NCBI GenBank assembly: GCA_947631375.1
Contig: CANRLD010000098.1
Location: forward strand, 1 to 6,495
Source: an uncultured Methylophaga sp.
Lineage (GTDB): Bacteria; Pseudomonadota; Gammaproteobacteria; Nitrosococcales; Methylophagaceae
Reading direction: 5' to 3'
Length of the DNA: 6,495 nucleotides
The notes under the pieces are model-generated. The model was given only the letters and a program-made list of their open reading frames with translations. It did no database searches and was not told where the DNA came from. Position 1 is the first letter of the stretch; the number at the start of each line of letters is the position of its first letter. Positions 1 to 5,683 of this stretch are shown here, piece after piece. A program made the translations under genes and the position numbers.

Positions 1-50
1 CCGTGCTGCTCAGCCATACGGCGGATCCATTTATCTGATTTTATCGTCAT
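1..50 (-). CDS. dcd: dCTP deaminase, N-terminal fragment (cut by window edge)
   Basis: An ATG at 50 on the minus strand opens a frame that runs off the left edge and reads MTIKSDKWIRRMAEQHG (16 complete codons plus two bases). This matches the very conserved start of the Pseudomonas-type dCTP deaminase (xxIKSDKWIRRMA). That enzyme deaminates dCTP to dUTP in the cytosol and supplies dUMP for thymidylate synthesis. The catalytic part lies outside the window. The gene follows the mrp stop after only 45 bases with no hairpin terminator between, so the two are probably co-transcribed. The order mrp then dcd is what I recall from Pseudomonas genomes, which supports the call. The ribosome binding site is poor (only a GGA close to the ATG). 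The short length limits certainty, but the peptide is distinctive. Confidence 0.85.
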   Translation of the reverse strand, partial: MTIKSDKWIRRMAEQH

Positions 51-95
51 AGTCCGTCAATCTAAGGTCAAAAAAAGAGGTTGATAATAGCCTGA

Positions 96-1178
96 TTAGT
101 CATTCTTGATAACTATATTCGGGAAGGCAGCAGCGTAATTTTTCCCCTGCATTGCCAACGTGGCAGCAACCCGACGGGCAATTGTGCGATACGCCTGTGC
201 AATATCGCCATCCGGATCTTTCACTACTGTTGGCTCACCATTATCGGCATCTTCACGAATATGAATATCCAGCGGCAAGCTGCCCAGCAGGTTAAGGTCA
301 TATTGATCGGCCATTGCCTGCCCGCCACCACTGCCGAAAATAGGTTCCTCGTGGCCGCATTGACTACAAATGTGGGTACTCATGTTTTCGATAACACCCA
401 GCACCGGCACCTTGACCTTTTCAAACATTTTCAATGCCTTACGCGCATCTATTAATGATATATCTTGCGGAGTTGTCACAATAACGGCACCACTGACCGG
501 TATTTTCTGCGCCAGTGTCAACTGGATATCACCGGTACCGGGAGGTAAATCAATCACCAGATAATCCAGCGATTGCCAGTTAGTATCGCCCAGCATTTGT
601 TGCAAGGCCTGAGTAACCATTGGCCCTCGCCAGATCATCGGTTCATCTTCATCGATCAAGTAACCAATCGACATGCTTTGCAGTCCGTGACTTTCAACCG
701 GTTCAATAGATTTTCCATCAACCGATTCAGGGCGCTGTGTTGTGCCAAGCATTCGCGGTTGACTGGGACCGTAGATATCGGCATCCAAAATACCGACATT
801 TGCCCCTTCAGCAGCCAGGGCTAATGCCAGATTCACCGAGGTGGTTGATTTGCCTACACCACCTTTGCCGGACGCCACCGCAATAATATTTTTCACATTT
901 TTCAATGCCGGCACGCCCTGCTGCACTTTGTGATTGATAATATTACTATCGATGGTAACGCTAGCATTGACCACACCGGCCGTTGCAAGCTGGTTTGCCA
1001 GTTGCGTTTCCAGTTCTGCCGCATAGCCCTTGGCAGGATAGCCCAAGGTCACACTTACTAGCGTCTGTTCACTCTGCTGCGACACCTTCACTACGGCACG
1101 CGTTTCTCCCAAGGTCATTAAGGTGGAGGGGTCCTGATAGCTGCTGACAATTTCTTCAATCTGTGCGGCGCTGGTCAT
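96..1178 (-). CDS. apbC: Mrp/ApbC-family iron–sulfur cluster carrier ATPase
   Basis: A 360-residue cytosolic P-loop ATPase of the Mrp/NBP35 family, which binds a 4Fe–4S cluster between two subunits and passes it to apo-enzymes. Domain order is an N-terminal MIP18/DUF59-like region (about 5–85), then the ParA/MinD-like ATPase domain (about 95–345). Seen directly: the deviant Walker A GKGGVGKST at 104–112, LDADIYGPSQPRML at 131–144, the Walker B-like VIDLPPGTGD at 208–217, and the CxxC cluster-binding pair C271/C274 (ICSQCG). The open frame continues upstream to 1460, but that extension crosses a terminator hairpin and the end of the preceding gene. The ATG at 1178 has a good AGGAG eight bases upstream, and the protein from there has the normal family length. 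It stands behind its own leader and is followed at 45 bases by dcd. Certain as to family; the exact client proteins are unknown. Confidence 0.96.
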   Translation of the reverse strand: MTSAAQIEEIVSSYQDPSTLMTLGETRAVVKVSQQSEQTLVSVTLGYPAKGYAAELETQLANQLATAGVVNASVTIDSNIINHKVQQGVPALKNVKNIIAVASGKGGVGKSTTSVNLALALAAEGANVGILDADIYGPSQPRMLGTTQRPESVDGKSIEPVESHGLQSMSIGYLIDEDEPMIWRGPMVTQALQQMLGDTNWQSLDYLVIDLPPGTGDIQLTLAQKIPVSGAVIVTTPQDISLIDARKALKMFEKVKVPVLGVIENMSTHICSQCGHEEPIFGSGGGQAMADQYDLNLLGSLPLDIHIREDADNGEPTVVKDPDGDIAQAYRTIARRVAATLAMQGKNYAAAFPNIVIKND

Positions 1179-1279
1179 TGCATGGCTCCTGATAATCTTC
1201 AACTTAAATAATGCTGCCATTTTATACGCTGCGCCCATTAGCTGCATCCACACAGCCAGCAAGGCTATTTGCATCAAGC
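1179..1279 (-). promoter_or_regulatory. Leader and tentative promoter of the mrp gene
   Basis: This 100-base stretch lies between the terminator of the nitrilase gene and the mrp start, so mrp most likely needs its own promoter here. A TATAAA box at about 1223–1228 (minus strand) is a plausible -10 element. A matching -35 is poor: TGGATG at 18-base spacing is the best I see. The clear part is the Shine–Dalgarno AGGAG at about 1187–1191. A second ATG at 1183 is out of frame and stops after two codons. The promoter call is tentative; the ribosome binding site is solid. Confidence 0.35.
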
Positions 1280-1307
1280 AAAAAAACACCGCTCTGATGG
1301 CGGTGTT
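1280..1307 (-). terminator. Rho-independent terminator after the nitrilase gene
   Basis: Read on the minus strand, an 8-bp perfect stem (AACACCGC at 1285–1292 paired with GCGGTGTT at 1300–1307, 7-base loop) runs straight into seven T residues (A's at 1280–1286 on the plus strand). It begins 19 bases after the nitrilase stop codon, the expected place. It separates the GNAT–nitrilase unit from mrp and argues against the longer mrp frame that would read through it. Confidence 0.9.
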
Positions 1308-1326
1308 CAAGGGGTCAATGTATTTA

Positions 1327-2199
1327 TTACGGTGCAGTAAGGGTGTGTTGCAGCGGCCAATCCCGGTGATTAAATACCTGCCCTTCCCGACGAACGCGGG
1401 CAATTTCTGCCAAATCCAGATCGGCGCACACCCAGCCCGGTTTGTCTGCGGCACCTTCAATCAAGATGCCATTATCCGGAAAACCATAATCAACCGGTGT
1501 ATAAATACTGGCACGTCCGGTATTCACATCAACGGCTTCCGACCAGGCTGCTTCATCAAATGTCGGCGACTGCACCACATAACATTGATTCTCCAGTGCC
1601 CGTGCCTGGCATCCGATACGTACACGGTGAAAACCCGCCTGAGTATCGGTGCAGCTTGGTGCCAGAATCAAATCCGCGCCGGCTTTTACCTGCTGATAGG
1701 CAATCAAGGGAAACTCGCTGTCATAGCAAATATTGATGCCGATCCGCCCGACATCAGTATCAATTACCTTGATTTGCTGACCGGCGTGAATCAGCCATTG
1801 CTCGTTTTCAAAGCGGGTCATGATCAACTTGTCCTGAAAATCGATCAGGCCGTCAGGACCATAAAGATTGGCACGATTACGAAACGTATCATCGTCCTGC
1901 AACACCGGAAAAGTACTGGCCAGAATCATCACATCGTGCTGTTTACTCAACTGGTGATGCAGATCCTGCCAGTCAGCATATACCTGCTGCATGGCATGTA
2001 ACTGTTGGGTCAAATCCTTATATACGGCTTCACCAAATAACGACGCCAGCTCCATACTGCCGTATTCCGGAAACACCAGCAGCTTGGCATCCTCAGCCAC
2101 CGCCTCGGTCACCCACTGCGTCAGTTTGTCAGTAAATTGCGCCCAATCGCTAAAAAAACCAATATCGTATTGCGCTGCCGCGACTTTAACTTTATTCAT
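1327..2199 (-). CDS. Nitrilase-superfamily carbon–nitrogen hydrolase
   Basis: A 290-residue cytosolic hydrolase of the nitrilase superfamily, which cleaves non-peptide C–N bonds (amides or carbamoyl compounds) through a thioester on cysteine. The catalytic Glu–Lys–Cys triad is visible: E45 in LLVFPEYGSME, K124 in DFQDKLIMTRFE and C158 in INICYDSEFPL. Length is that of a stand-alone single-domain enzyme. The ICYDSEFPL and KLIMTRFE signatures resemble the branch whose members are often fused to, or sit next to, a GNAT acetyltransferase (YhcX-like); such a GNAT gene is the next one upstream, 121 bases away. The cysteine region lacks the CWDQWFPE signature of N-carbamoylputrescine amidohydrolase, so AguB is unlikely despite the nearby polyamine genes. 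The start at 2199 has only a weak GGG/GGTG upstream. Substrate unknown; family assignment firm. Confidence 0.92.
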   Translation of the reverse strand: MNKVKVAAAQYDIGFFSDWAQFTDKLTQWVTEAVAEDAKLLVFPEYGSMELASLFGEAVYKDLTQQLHAMQQVYADWQDLHHQLSKQHDVMILASTFPVLQDDDTFRNRANLYGPDGLIDFQDKLIMTRFENEQWLIHAGQQIKVIDTDVGRIGINICYDSEFPLIAYQQVKAGADLILAPSCTDTQAGFHRVRIGCQARALENQCYVVQSPTFDEAAWSEAVDVNTGRASIYTPVDYGFPDNGILIEGAADKPGWVCADLDLAEIARVRREGQVFNHRDWPLQHTLTAP

Positions 2200-2230
2200 G
2201 TCACCAAACCCGGGAAGTCATTAATGAGGC

Positions 2231-2267
2231 ATCTGATTGCAAGCATATTTGCCCGCTTAAATCAGAT
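2231..2267. repeat. Inverted repeat in the leader of the nitrilase gene
   Basis: ATCTGATT at 2231–2238 and its complement AATCAGAT at 2260–2267 lie 21 bases apart, with a smaller GCAA/TTGC pair (2239–2242 and 2249–2252) inside. There is no T-tract on either side, so it is not an intrinsic terminator. It falls in the 121-base gap between the GNAT and nitrilase genes and could be an operator or an mRNA hairpin. A very weak -35/-10 pair (TTTATC, 17 bases, TATGCT on the minus strand) overlaps it. Function is inference and the match could be chance in a short AT-rich gap. Confidence 0.3.
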
Positions 2268-2320
2268 AAATTATTCACAACGGCACTGCGCTACCGTCTT
2301 ACATAGAAACCAAACAGTAA

Positions 2321-2914
2321 TCAGAGTTTCTTCATCCAGAACATCATTGGCTTGGCAGATTCCTGCTCTTCATCCAGTTCTTTCCAGTGAAAAGTCGTCT
2401 GCAATTCCGGGCGTTTTTCATAGCCACGTTTACGCCAGAAAGTATCCAGCGGCTTGAAATCCGCTGGGCGGTGCGGGTGATCTTCTGCCCGTTGCACACC
2501 ACAAAAACAACTGTACTGATAGCCACCCAGCTCACGCGCATGTGCTTCGCGATGATCAAAAAAGGCGACGCCGGCACCTTTGCCACGATACTGCGACAGC
2601 AGCACCGATTCACCACAATAAAACACGCTGTCAACGTCGATCCCTGCGTTGATAAAAGGCGCTTTCACCTCATCCGTCTCATATTTCAACGGAATTCCAG
2701 TAGACGCCCCCACCACTTTATCACCATCAAATGCCAACACAATAACGCTGTCTGGTGCTTGTATATAGGTTTGCAGGTAGCGCGCTTCATACTGCAGATC
2801 GCCATCATATAAATACGGAAAATCACGAAATACCTGAATACGTAAACTGGCCAGTTGCGGAATAAACTGATTCAGGGCTTCACCTGATAAACGTTGCATC
2901 TCCAACATAAGCAT
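2321..2914 (-). CDS. GNAT-family N-acetyltransferase
   Basis: A protein of up to 197 residues with one GNAT fold, expected to move an acetyl group from acetyl-CoA to an amine. Seen: strand-rich core SVIVLAFDGDKVVGASTGIP (about 56–75), then the acetyl-CoA pyrophosphate-binding motif A LSQYRGKGAGVAFFDHRE (about 106–123, with the R/Q-x-x-G-x-G/A pattern), and a C-terminal part FKPLDTFWRKRGYEKRP typical of GNATs. There is no signal peptide or membrane segment. The start is uncertain: ATGs at 2914, 2908 and 2899 are in frame, and an AGAGA six bases before 2908 slightly favours that one (195 residues). The gene lies 29 bases past a strong terminator T-tract, so its promoter is unclear; it may depend on read-through. 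It is followed by the nitrilase gene, and this pair occurs fused elsewhere. The amine acceptor is unknown; a polyamine or its derivative is a context-based guess. Confidence 0.88.
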   Translation of the reverse strand: MLMLEMQRLSGEALNQFIPQLASLRIQVFRDFPYLYDGDLQYEARYLQTYIQAPDSVIVLAFDGDKVVGASTGIPLKYETDEVKAPFINAGIDVDSVFYCGESVLLSQYRGKGAGVAFFDHREAHARELGGYQYSCFCGVQRAEDHPHRPADFKPLDTFWRKRGYEKRPELQTTFHWKELDEEQESAKPMMFWMKKL

Positions 2915-2942
2915 TCTCTGATAATGTGGTGGAATAGCGCAA

Positions 2943-2981
2943 ACAAAAAAGCCAGACCGGAAGACAGCTTCCAGTCTGGCT
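2943..2981 (-). terminator. Strong rho-independent terminator after the SnoaL-like gene
   Basis: A 14-position stem with one mismatch (plus-strand 2950–2963 against 2968–2981, core AGCCAGAC/GTCTGGCT plus GGAAG/CTTCC, tetraloop ACAG) is followed on the minus strand by TTTTTTGTTT. It starts 14 bases after the stop codon of the SnoaL-like gene. It lies within the 81-base gap before the GNAT gene and marks a boundary between transcription units. Confidence 0.95.
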
Positions 2982-2995
2982 GATTGTGTTGCGGC

Positions 2996-3403
2996 TTAAC
3001 CGACGACCTGTTTGATCCAGTCTTCCAGGTTGTAATAGTTAGTGATGCGGGCAACCTTGCCATCACGGATCACAAAAAACGCTCCCGCCGGCAAGTTGTA
3101 TTTTTGACCAGCTGCTTCCGGCAGGCCTTCATCTGTGCTCAGGTATTCACCTAATACCGTGAATTCAACCGCTGCGCGATCACCAGCATCGTTTGTGGTG
3201 ATTGAAATATCAACGATTTGTTCTTTGTAATGCGCATTCATTCGATCCATAAACAGCGCAAATTTTTCCTTACCGATCTCACGACCGCCTTGGTTCACGT
3301 CATGGATAACATCATCGGTCAGCATGTTCAAAAACGCCGCCATATCCTGACGGTTGAACGCATCGTAATAGTTTTGCAGCAAGGTGATTGTAGCTTGGCT
3401 CAT
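2996..3403 (-). CDS. SnoaL-like / NTF2-fold small protein (ketosteroid-isomerase related)
   Basis: A 135-residue protein with the cone-shaped NTF2/SnoaL fold pattern. It has an N-terminal helix pair ITLLQNYYDAFNRQDMAAFL (6–25), then LTDDVIHDVNQGG (28–40) carrying the polar H34/D35 usual in the pocket of this family. A helix with KFALFMDRMNAHYKE follows, and then the curved-sheet strands ending in GAFFVIRDGKVARITNYYN (107–125). Length is normal for a complete single domain. The family includes isomerases, cyclases, hydrolases and non-catalytic ligand binders, so fold does not give function; true ketosteroid isomerase activity is not implied. The start at 3403 has a GGGA about seven bases upstream. 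It has its own 185-base leader after the ureohydrolase gene and its own terminator, so it may be monocistronic. A link with polyamine metabolism rests only on position. Confidence 0.88.
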   Translation of the reverse strand: MSQATITLLQNYYDAFNRQDMAAFLNMLTDDVIHDVNQGGREIGKEKFALFMDRMNAHYKEQIVDISITTNDAGDRAAVEFTVLGEYLSTDEGLPEAAGQKYNLPAGAFFVIRDGKVARITNYYNLEDWIKQVVG

Positions 3404-3473
3404 GTCACAGATCCCGAATGAAAAAACCGCGCATTCTAGCCTGTAAACACTTCAAAGAAAAGCAAAAAGTGCT
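3404..3473 (-). promoter_or_regulatory. Leader of the SnoaL-like gene with tentative -10 box
   Basis: On the minus strand a TAGAAT hexamer (about 3433–3438) lies 29 bases before the ATG, a plausible -10. The sequence 17 bases upstream (TTTTCT) is a poor -35, and TTGAAG is only 11 bases away, so the promoter is weakly supported. An AT-rich tract (A's and T's at about 3453–3468) lies just upstream. The Shine–Dalgarno GGGA is at about 3411–3414. Confidence 0.3.
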
Positions 3474-3572
3474 AATTAACCACAGAGACACAGAGATTTA
3501 TTTGTTATTCGTAGGTTTACGCAGCTTAATACTTTTTTAACCTCCGTGCCCTCCGTGTCTCTGTGGTTAATT
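3474..3572. repeat. 22-bp inverted repeat element downstream of the ureohydrolase gene
   Basis: The arm at 3474–3495 (AATTAACCACAGAGACACAG and two more bases) is the reverse complement of 3551–3572 at 21 of 22 positions, with a 55-base AT-rich centre. The inner side of the right arm has a second copy of CCTCCGTG (3541–3548 and 3550–3557). On the plus strand the right arm runs into a T-tract (to 3576), while no good T-tract follows on the coding (minus) strand. The ACCACAGAGACACAGAG type of sequence resembles dispersed intergenic repeats I recall from many unrelated bacterial genomes. It begins 17 bases after the ureohydrolase stop. It could be a mobile non-coding repeat, an mRNA-stabilising 3' hairpin, or both; there is no transposase gene here. 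Confidence 0.8.
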
Positions 3573-3588
3573 TTTTATCTACGAACAG

Positions 3589-4470
3589 TCATTGACGACT
3601 ACGAGCAGTAATTCCCATCATTTTGTAAGTCAGCAGTGACGCTGCGAAATCGTAAGCATGAAAGCCTTCAATCGGCGCAAATTCCATCACGTCAAAGCCA
3701 ATAATCTCACGCTGTTTCGCAACCGACTCAAACAGGCTCAATGTCTGATACCAGCCCAGTCCACCCGGTACTGGTGTGCCGGTCGATGGAAAAACACTTG
3801 GGTCCAGGCCATCAATATCCAGAGTGAAAAACACCTTTTGCGGAAAGTCCTCTGGCAAGGTGATGCTGTTGATATTGCCCGGCACCAGCTCATCCGCATC
3901 CTGGTAATACACGCCAAAGTCCTCACGGACTTGCATTTCTTCTTCGCAATACGCACGGATCCCCAGTTGGTACAACGGTATTCCCATATCAACAGCGCGC
4001 TTCATCACTGATGCATGGCTTAACAAGTCGCCTTCATAGGCATGACGCAGATCTGCATGGGCATCCACTTGCACAATGCCAAAATCTTCGATGCCTGCGT
4101 CTTTCAGCCCTTTGATCACGCCGTAAGTCACCGTATGTTCACCGCCCAGCACCACTGGAATAGCCCCATTACGCACTATTTCAGCCGTCGCTTTGGCAAT
4201 ATTCTCAATCGCCTGTTGTGATGACACACTGCAATCAACCGGCGGACAGGTATAAATTCCCAAATCGCAGGGAGTGCCTTTGCCATCCCACGTTTCCAGT
4301 TGCCATGACGCCGTTAAAATGGCCGATGGCCCTTGCGCGGTACCGCCGCCGTAAGAAACGGTTTTTTCATAAGGCACCGGCAACACATGAAACATTGCCT
4401 GCTGTGGATCAGCCTGATCAATTTCCGATCCGAGAAAAATCGGAAAGTCGTCGTTCATTTCAACGGTCAT
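3589..4470 (-). CDS. speB: Agmatinase-family ureohydrolase
   Basis: A 293-residue binuclear manganese ureohydrolase of the arginase/agmatinase family, expected to split agmatine into putrescine and urea in the cytosol. Metal ligands are all present: H112 in GGEHT, D136/H138/D140 in DAHADLR, and D218/D220 in LDIDGLDPS. The family's GTPVPGGL (231–238) and DVMEFAP (260–266) segments are also there. It lacks nothing expected for an active enzyme of about 300 residues. The ATG at 4470 overlaps the stop of the carboxyspermidine decarboxylase gene (ATGA), with an AAAGAG Shine–Dalgarno about eight bases upstream, which fixes the start and implies translational coupling. Coupling to carboxyspermidine genes allows two substrates: agmatine itself, or N1-aminopropylagmatine as in the carboxyaminopropylagmatine route described in Synechocystis. 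Sequence alone does not choose. Family assignment is certain, exact substrate less so. Confidence 0.93.
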   Translation of the reverse strand: MTVEMNDDFPIFLGSEIDQADPQQAMFHVLPVPYEKTVSYGGGTAQGPSAILTASWQLETWDGKGTPCDLGIYTCPPVDCSVSSQQAIENIAKATAEIVRNGAIPVVLGGEHTVTYGVIKGLKDAGIEDFGIVQVDAHADLRHAYEGDLLSHASVMKRAVDMGIPLYQLGIRAYCEEEMQVREDFGVYYQDADELVPGNINSITLPEDFPQKVFFTLDIDGLDPSVFPSTGTPVPGGLGWYQTLSLFESVAKQREIIGFDVMEFAPIEGFHAYDFAASLLTYKMMGITARSRQ

Positions 4471-5633
4471 GATAAGCGCTCTTTAAAATCGTCATAGCCA
4501 AAGTGTTTAACCACTCGTAACTCATCCGTCTCGGAGTTCCAGATAGCCAGCGAGGGTAATTTTGTACCATTAAACGTGGTGGTTTTTACCATCGTATAGT
4601 GGCTCATATCTTCAAAAACCAGCCGTTGCCCGACTTGCAGCGGCTGGTCAAAGCTGTAATCGCCAATCACGTCACCCGCCAGACAGGTTAAGCCGCCCAA
4701 ACGATAGGTATGGGCTTTTTCATCCGGCAGACCGGCACCGGTAATATCAGGCCGATAGGGCATTTCCAGCGTATCCGGCATATGACAGGTGGCAGACGTA
4801 TCTAGAATCGCCTGATCCAGCCGATTCCAGGTAATATCCAGCACTTCACAACTCAAAATACCGGTGCCAATCGCCACAGCCTCACCCGGTTCCAGATACA
4901 CCTCAACCTGATGGCGTTGTCTGAATTGCTGAACCAGTTGAATCAGCCCGTCCACATCGTAACCATCAGCGGTAATATGGTGACCACCGCCAAAATTCAC
5001 CCACTGCATTTGTGGCAGCAGATGACCAAATTTTGCTTCTACCGCAGCCACGGTACGCTGTAACGGTTCAAACCCTTGCTCGCACAAAGTATGGAAATGC
5101 AGACCTGAAATACCGTCGAGTACCGTTTCATCCAGCTGCGAAAGCGGAATCCCCAGACGCGAACCGGGAGCACAGGGATCATAAATCGGCACCGCACCTT
5201 CTGAATGCTCAGGGTTGATTCGTAAACCAAACTGTAATTCAGGTCGTTGTTGTTGCGCCGTCAGACACTGCTCACGAAAGCGCAGCCACTGACCACAGGA
5301 ATTAAACACAATGTGGTGCGCAAAGGTCAGTAACTCATCTATATCTTCCTGACTAAATGCTGCGGCAAACACATGCACTTCACCGCCATATTCCTCAAAT
5401 CCCAGACGGGCTTCATGCAAGCCACTGGCACAAGTGCCACTGAGATAATTGGCCGTAAGCGGTGCCAATGACCACATGGAAAAAGCTTTCAAAGCGGCCA
5501 AAACTTTTGCACCACTTGCGGTTTGCACATGATTCAAAATGCGTAAATTACGCTCAACCGCGACCTCGTCCACCACAAAACAAGGCGATGGCAGACGAGA
5601 TAAATCCAGCTTGGTAAAATCAGTAAATTGCAT
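4467..5633 (-). CDS. nspC: Carboxy(nor)spermidine decarboxylase
   Basis: A 388-residue PLP-dependent decarboxylase of the alanine-racemase fold (fold type III), distant kin of diaminopimelate and ornithine decarboxylases. It removes CO2 from carboxyspermidine or carboxynorspermidine, giving spermidine or norspermidine. Seen: the PLP-binding lysine K49 in LAALKAFSMW, SGLHFHTLCEQ (176–186), the phosphate-binding glycine loop VNFGGGHH (212–219), EPGEAV (248–253), and the C-terminal active-site cysteine C317 in LTCLAGDV with Y346 in MSHYTMVKTTTFNG. Length matches the family (about 380). The start at 5633 is preceded by a distant AGG; the AT-rich 50-base gap to the dehydrogenase gene has no terminator, so they are likely one operon. 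The stop overlaps the ureohydrolase start by four bases. Carboxyspermidine is the likelier substrate because a putrescine-forming enzyme is coupled to it. A carboxyaminopropylagmatine decarboxylase is the main alternative. Confidence 0.94.
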   Translation of the reverse strand: MQFTDFTKLDLSRLPSPCFVVDEVAVERNLRILNHVQTASGAKVLAALKAFSMWSLAPLTANYLSGTCASGLHEARLGFEEYGGEVHVFAAAFSQEDIDELLTFAHHIVFNSCGQWLRFREQCLTAQQQRPELQFGLRINPEHSEGAVPIYDPCAPGSRLGIPLSQLDETVLDGISGLHFHTLCEQGFEPLQRTVAAVEAKFGHLLPQMQWVNFGGGHHITADGYDVDGLIQLVQQFRQRHQVEVYLEPGEAVAIGTGILSCEVLDITWNRLDQAILDTSATCHMPDTLEMPYRPDITGAGLPDEKAHTYRLGGLTCLAGDVIGDYSFDQPLQVGQRLVFEDMSHYTMVKTTTFNGTKLPSLAIWNSETDELRVVKHFGYDDFKERLS

Positions 5634-5683
5634 TAATTTTCAAATACCTGAAAGTGACTATTAATTTATTTTATTACTAGTTA

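Noticed and set aside
1179..1460. 94-codon upstream extension of the mrp frame, to an ATG at 1460
   Set aside because: It crosses the terminator at 1280–1307 and overlaps the end of the nitrilase gene; the added peptide is not Mrp-like, and the ATG at 1178 has a good AGGAG and gives normal family length.
1297..2001. 234-codon open frame on the plus strand opposite the nitrilase gene
   Set aside because: It lies entirely antisense to a gene with an intact catalytic triad, has no recognisable domain, and its first codons sit in the terminator hairpin.
1327..2199. Nitrilase as N-carbamoylputrescine amidohydrolase (AguB)
   Set aside because: The context is tempting, but the cysteine motif is ICYDSEFPL rather than the CWDQWFPE type, and an agmatinase already provides putrescine; no agmatine deiminase gene is seen.
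2387..2812. 141-codon plus-strand frame opposite the GNAT gene
   Set aside because: Antisense shadow of a gene with a clear acetyl-CoA motif; no ribosome binding site or recognisable family.
3474..3572. Large inverted repeat as a CRISPR or an insertion sequence
   Set aside because: Only one pair of arms, no regular spacers, and no transposase or room for one in the 55-base centre.
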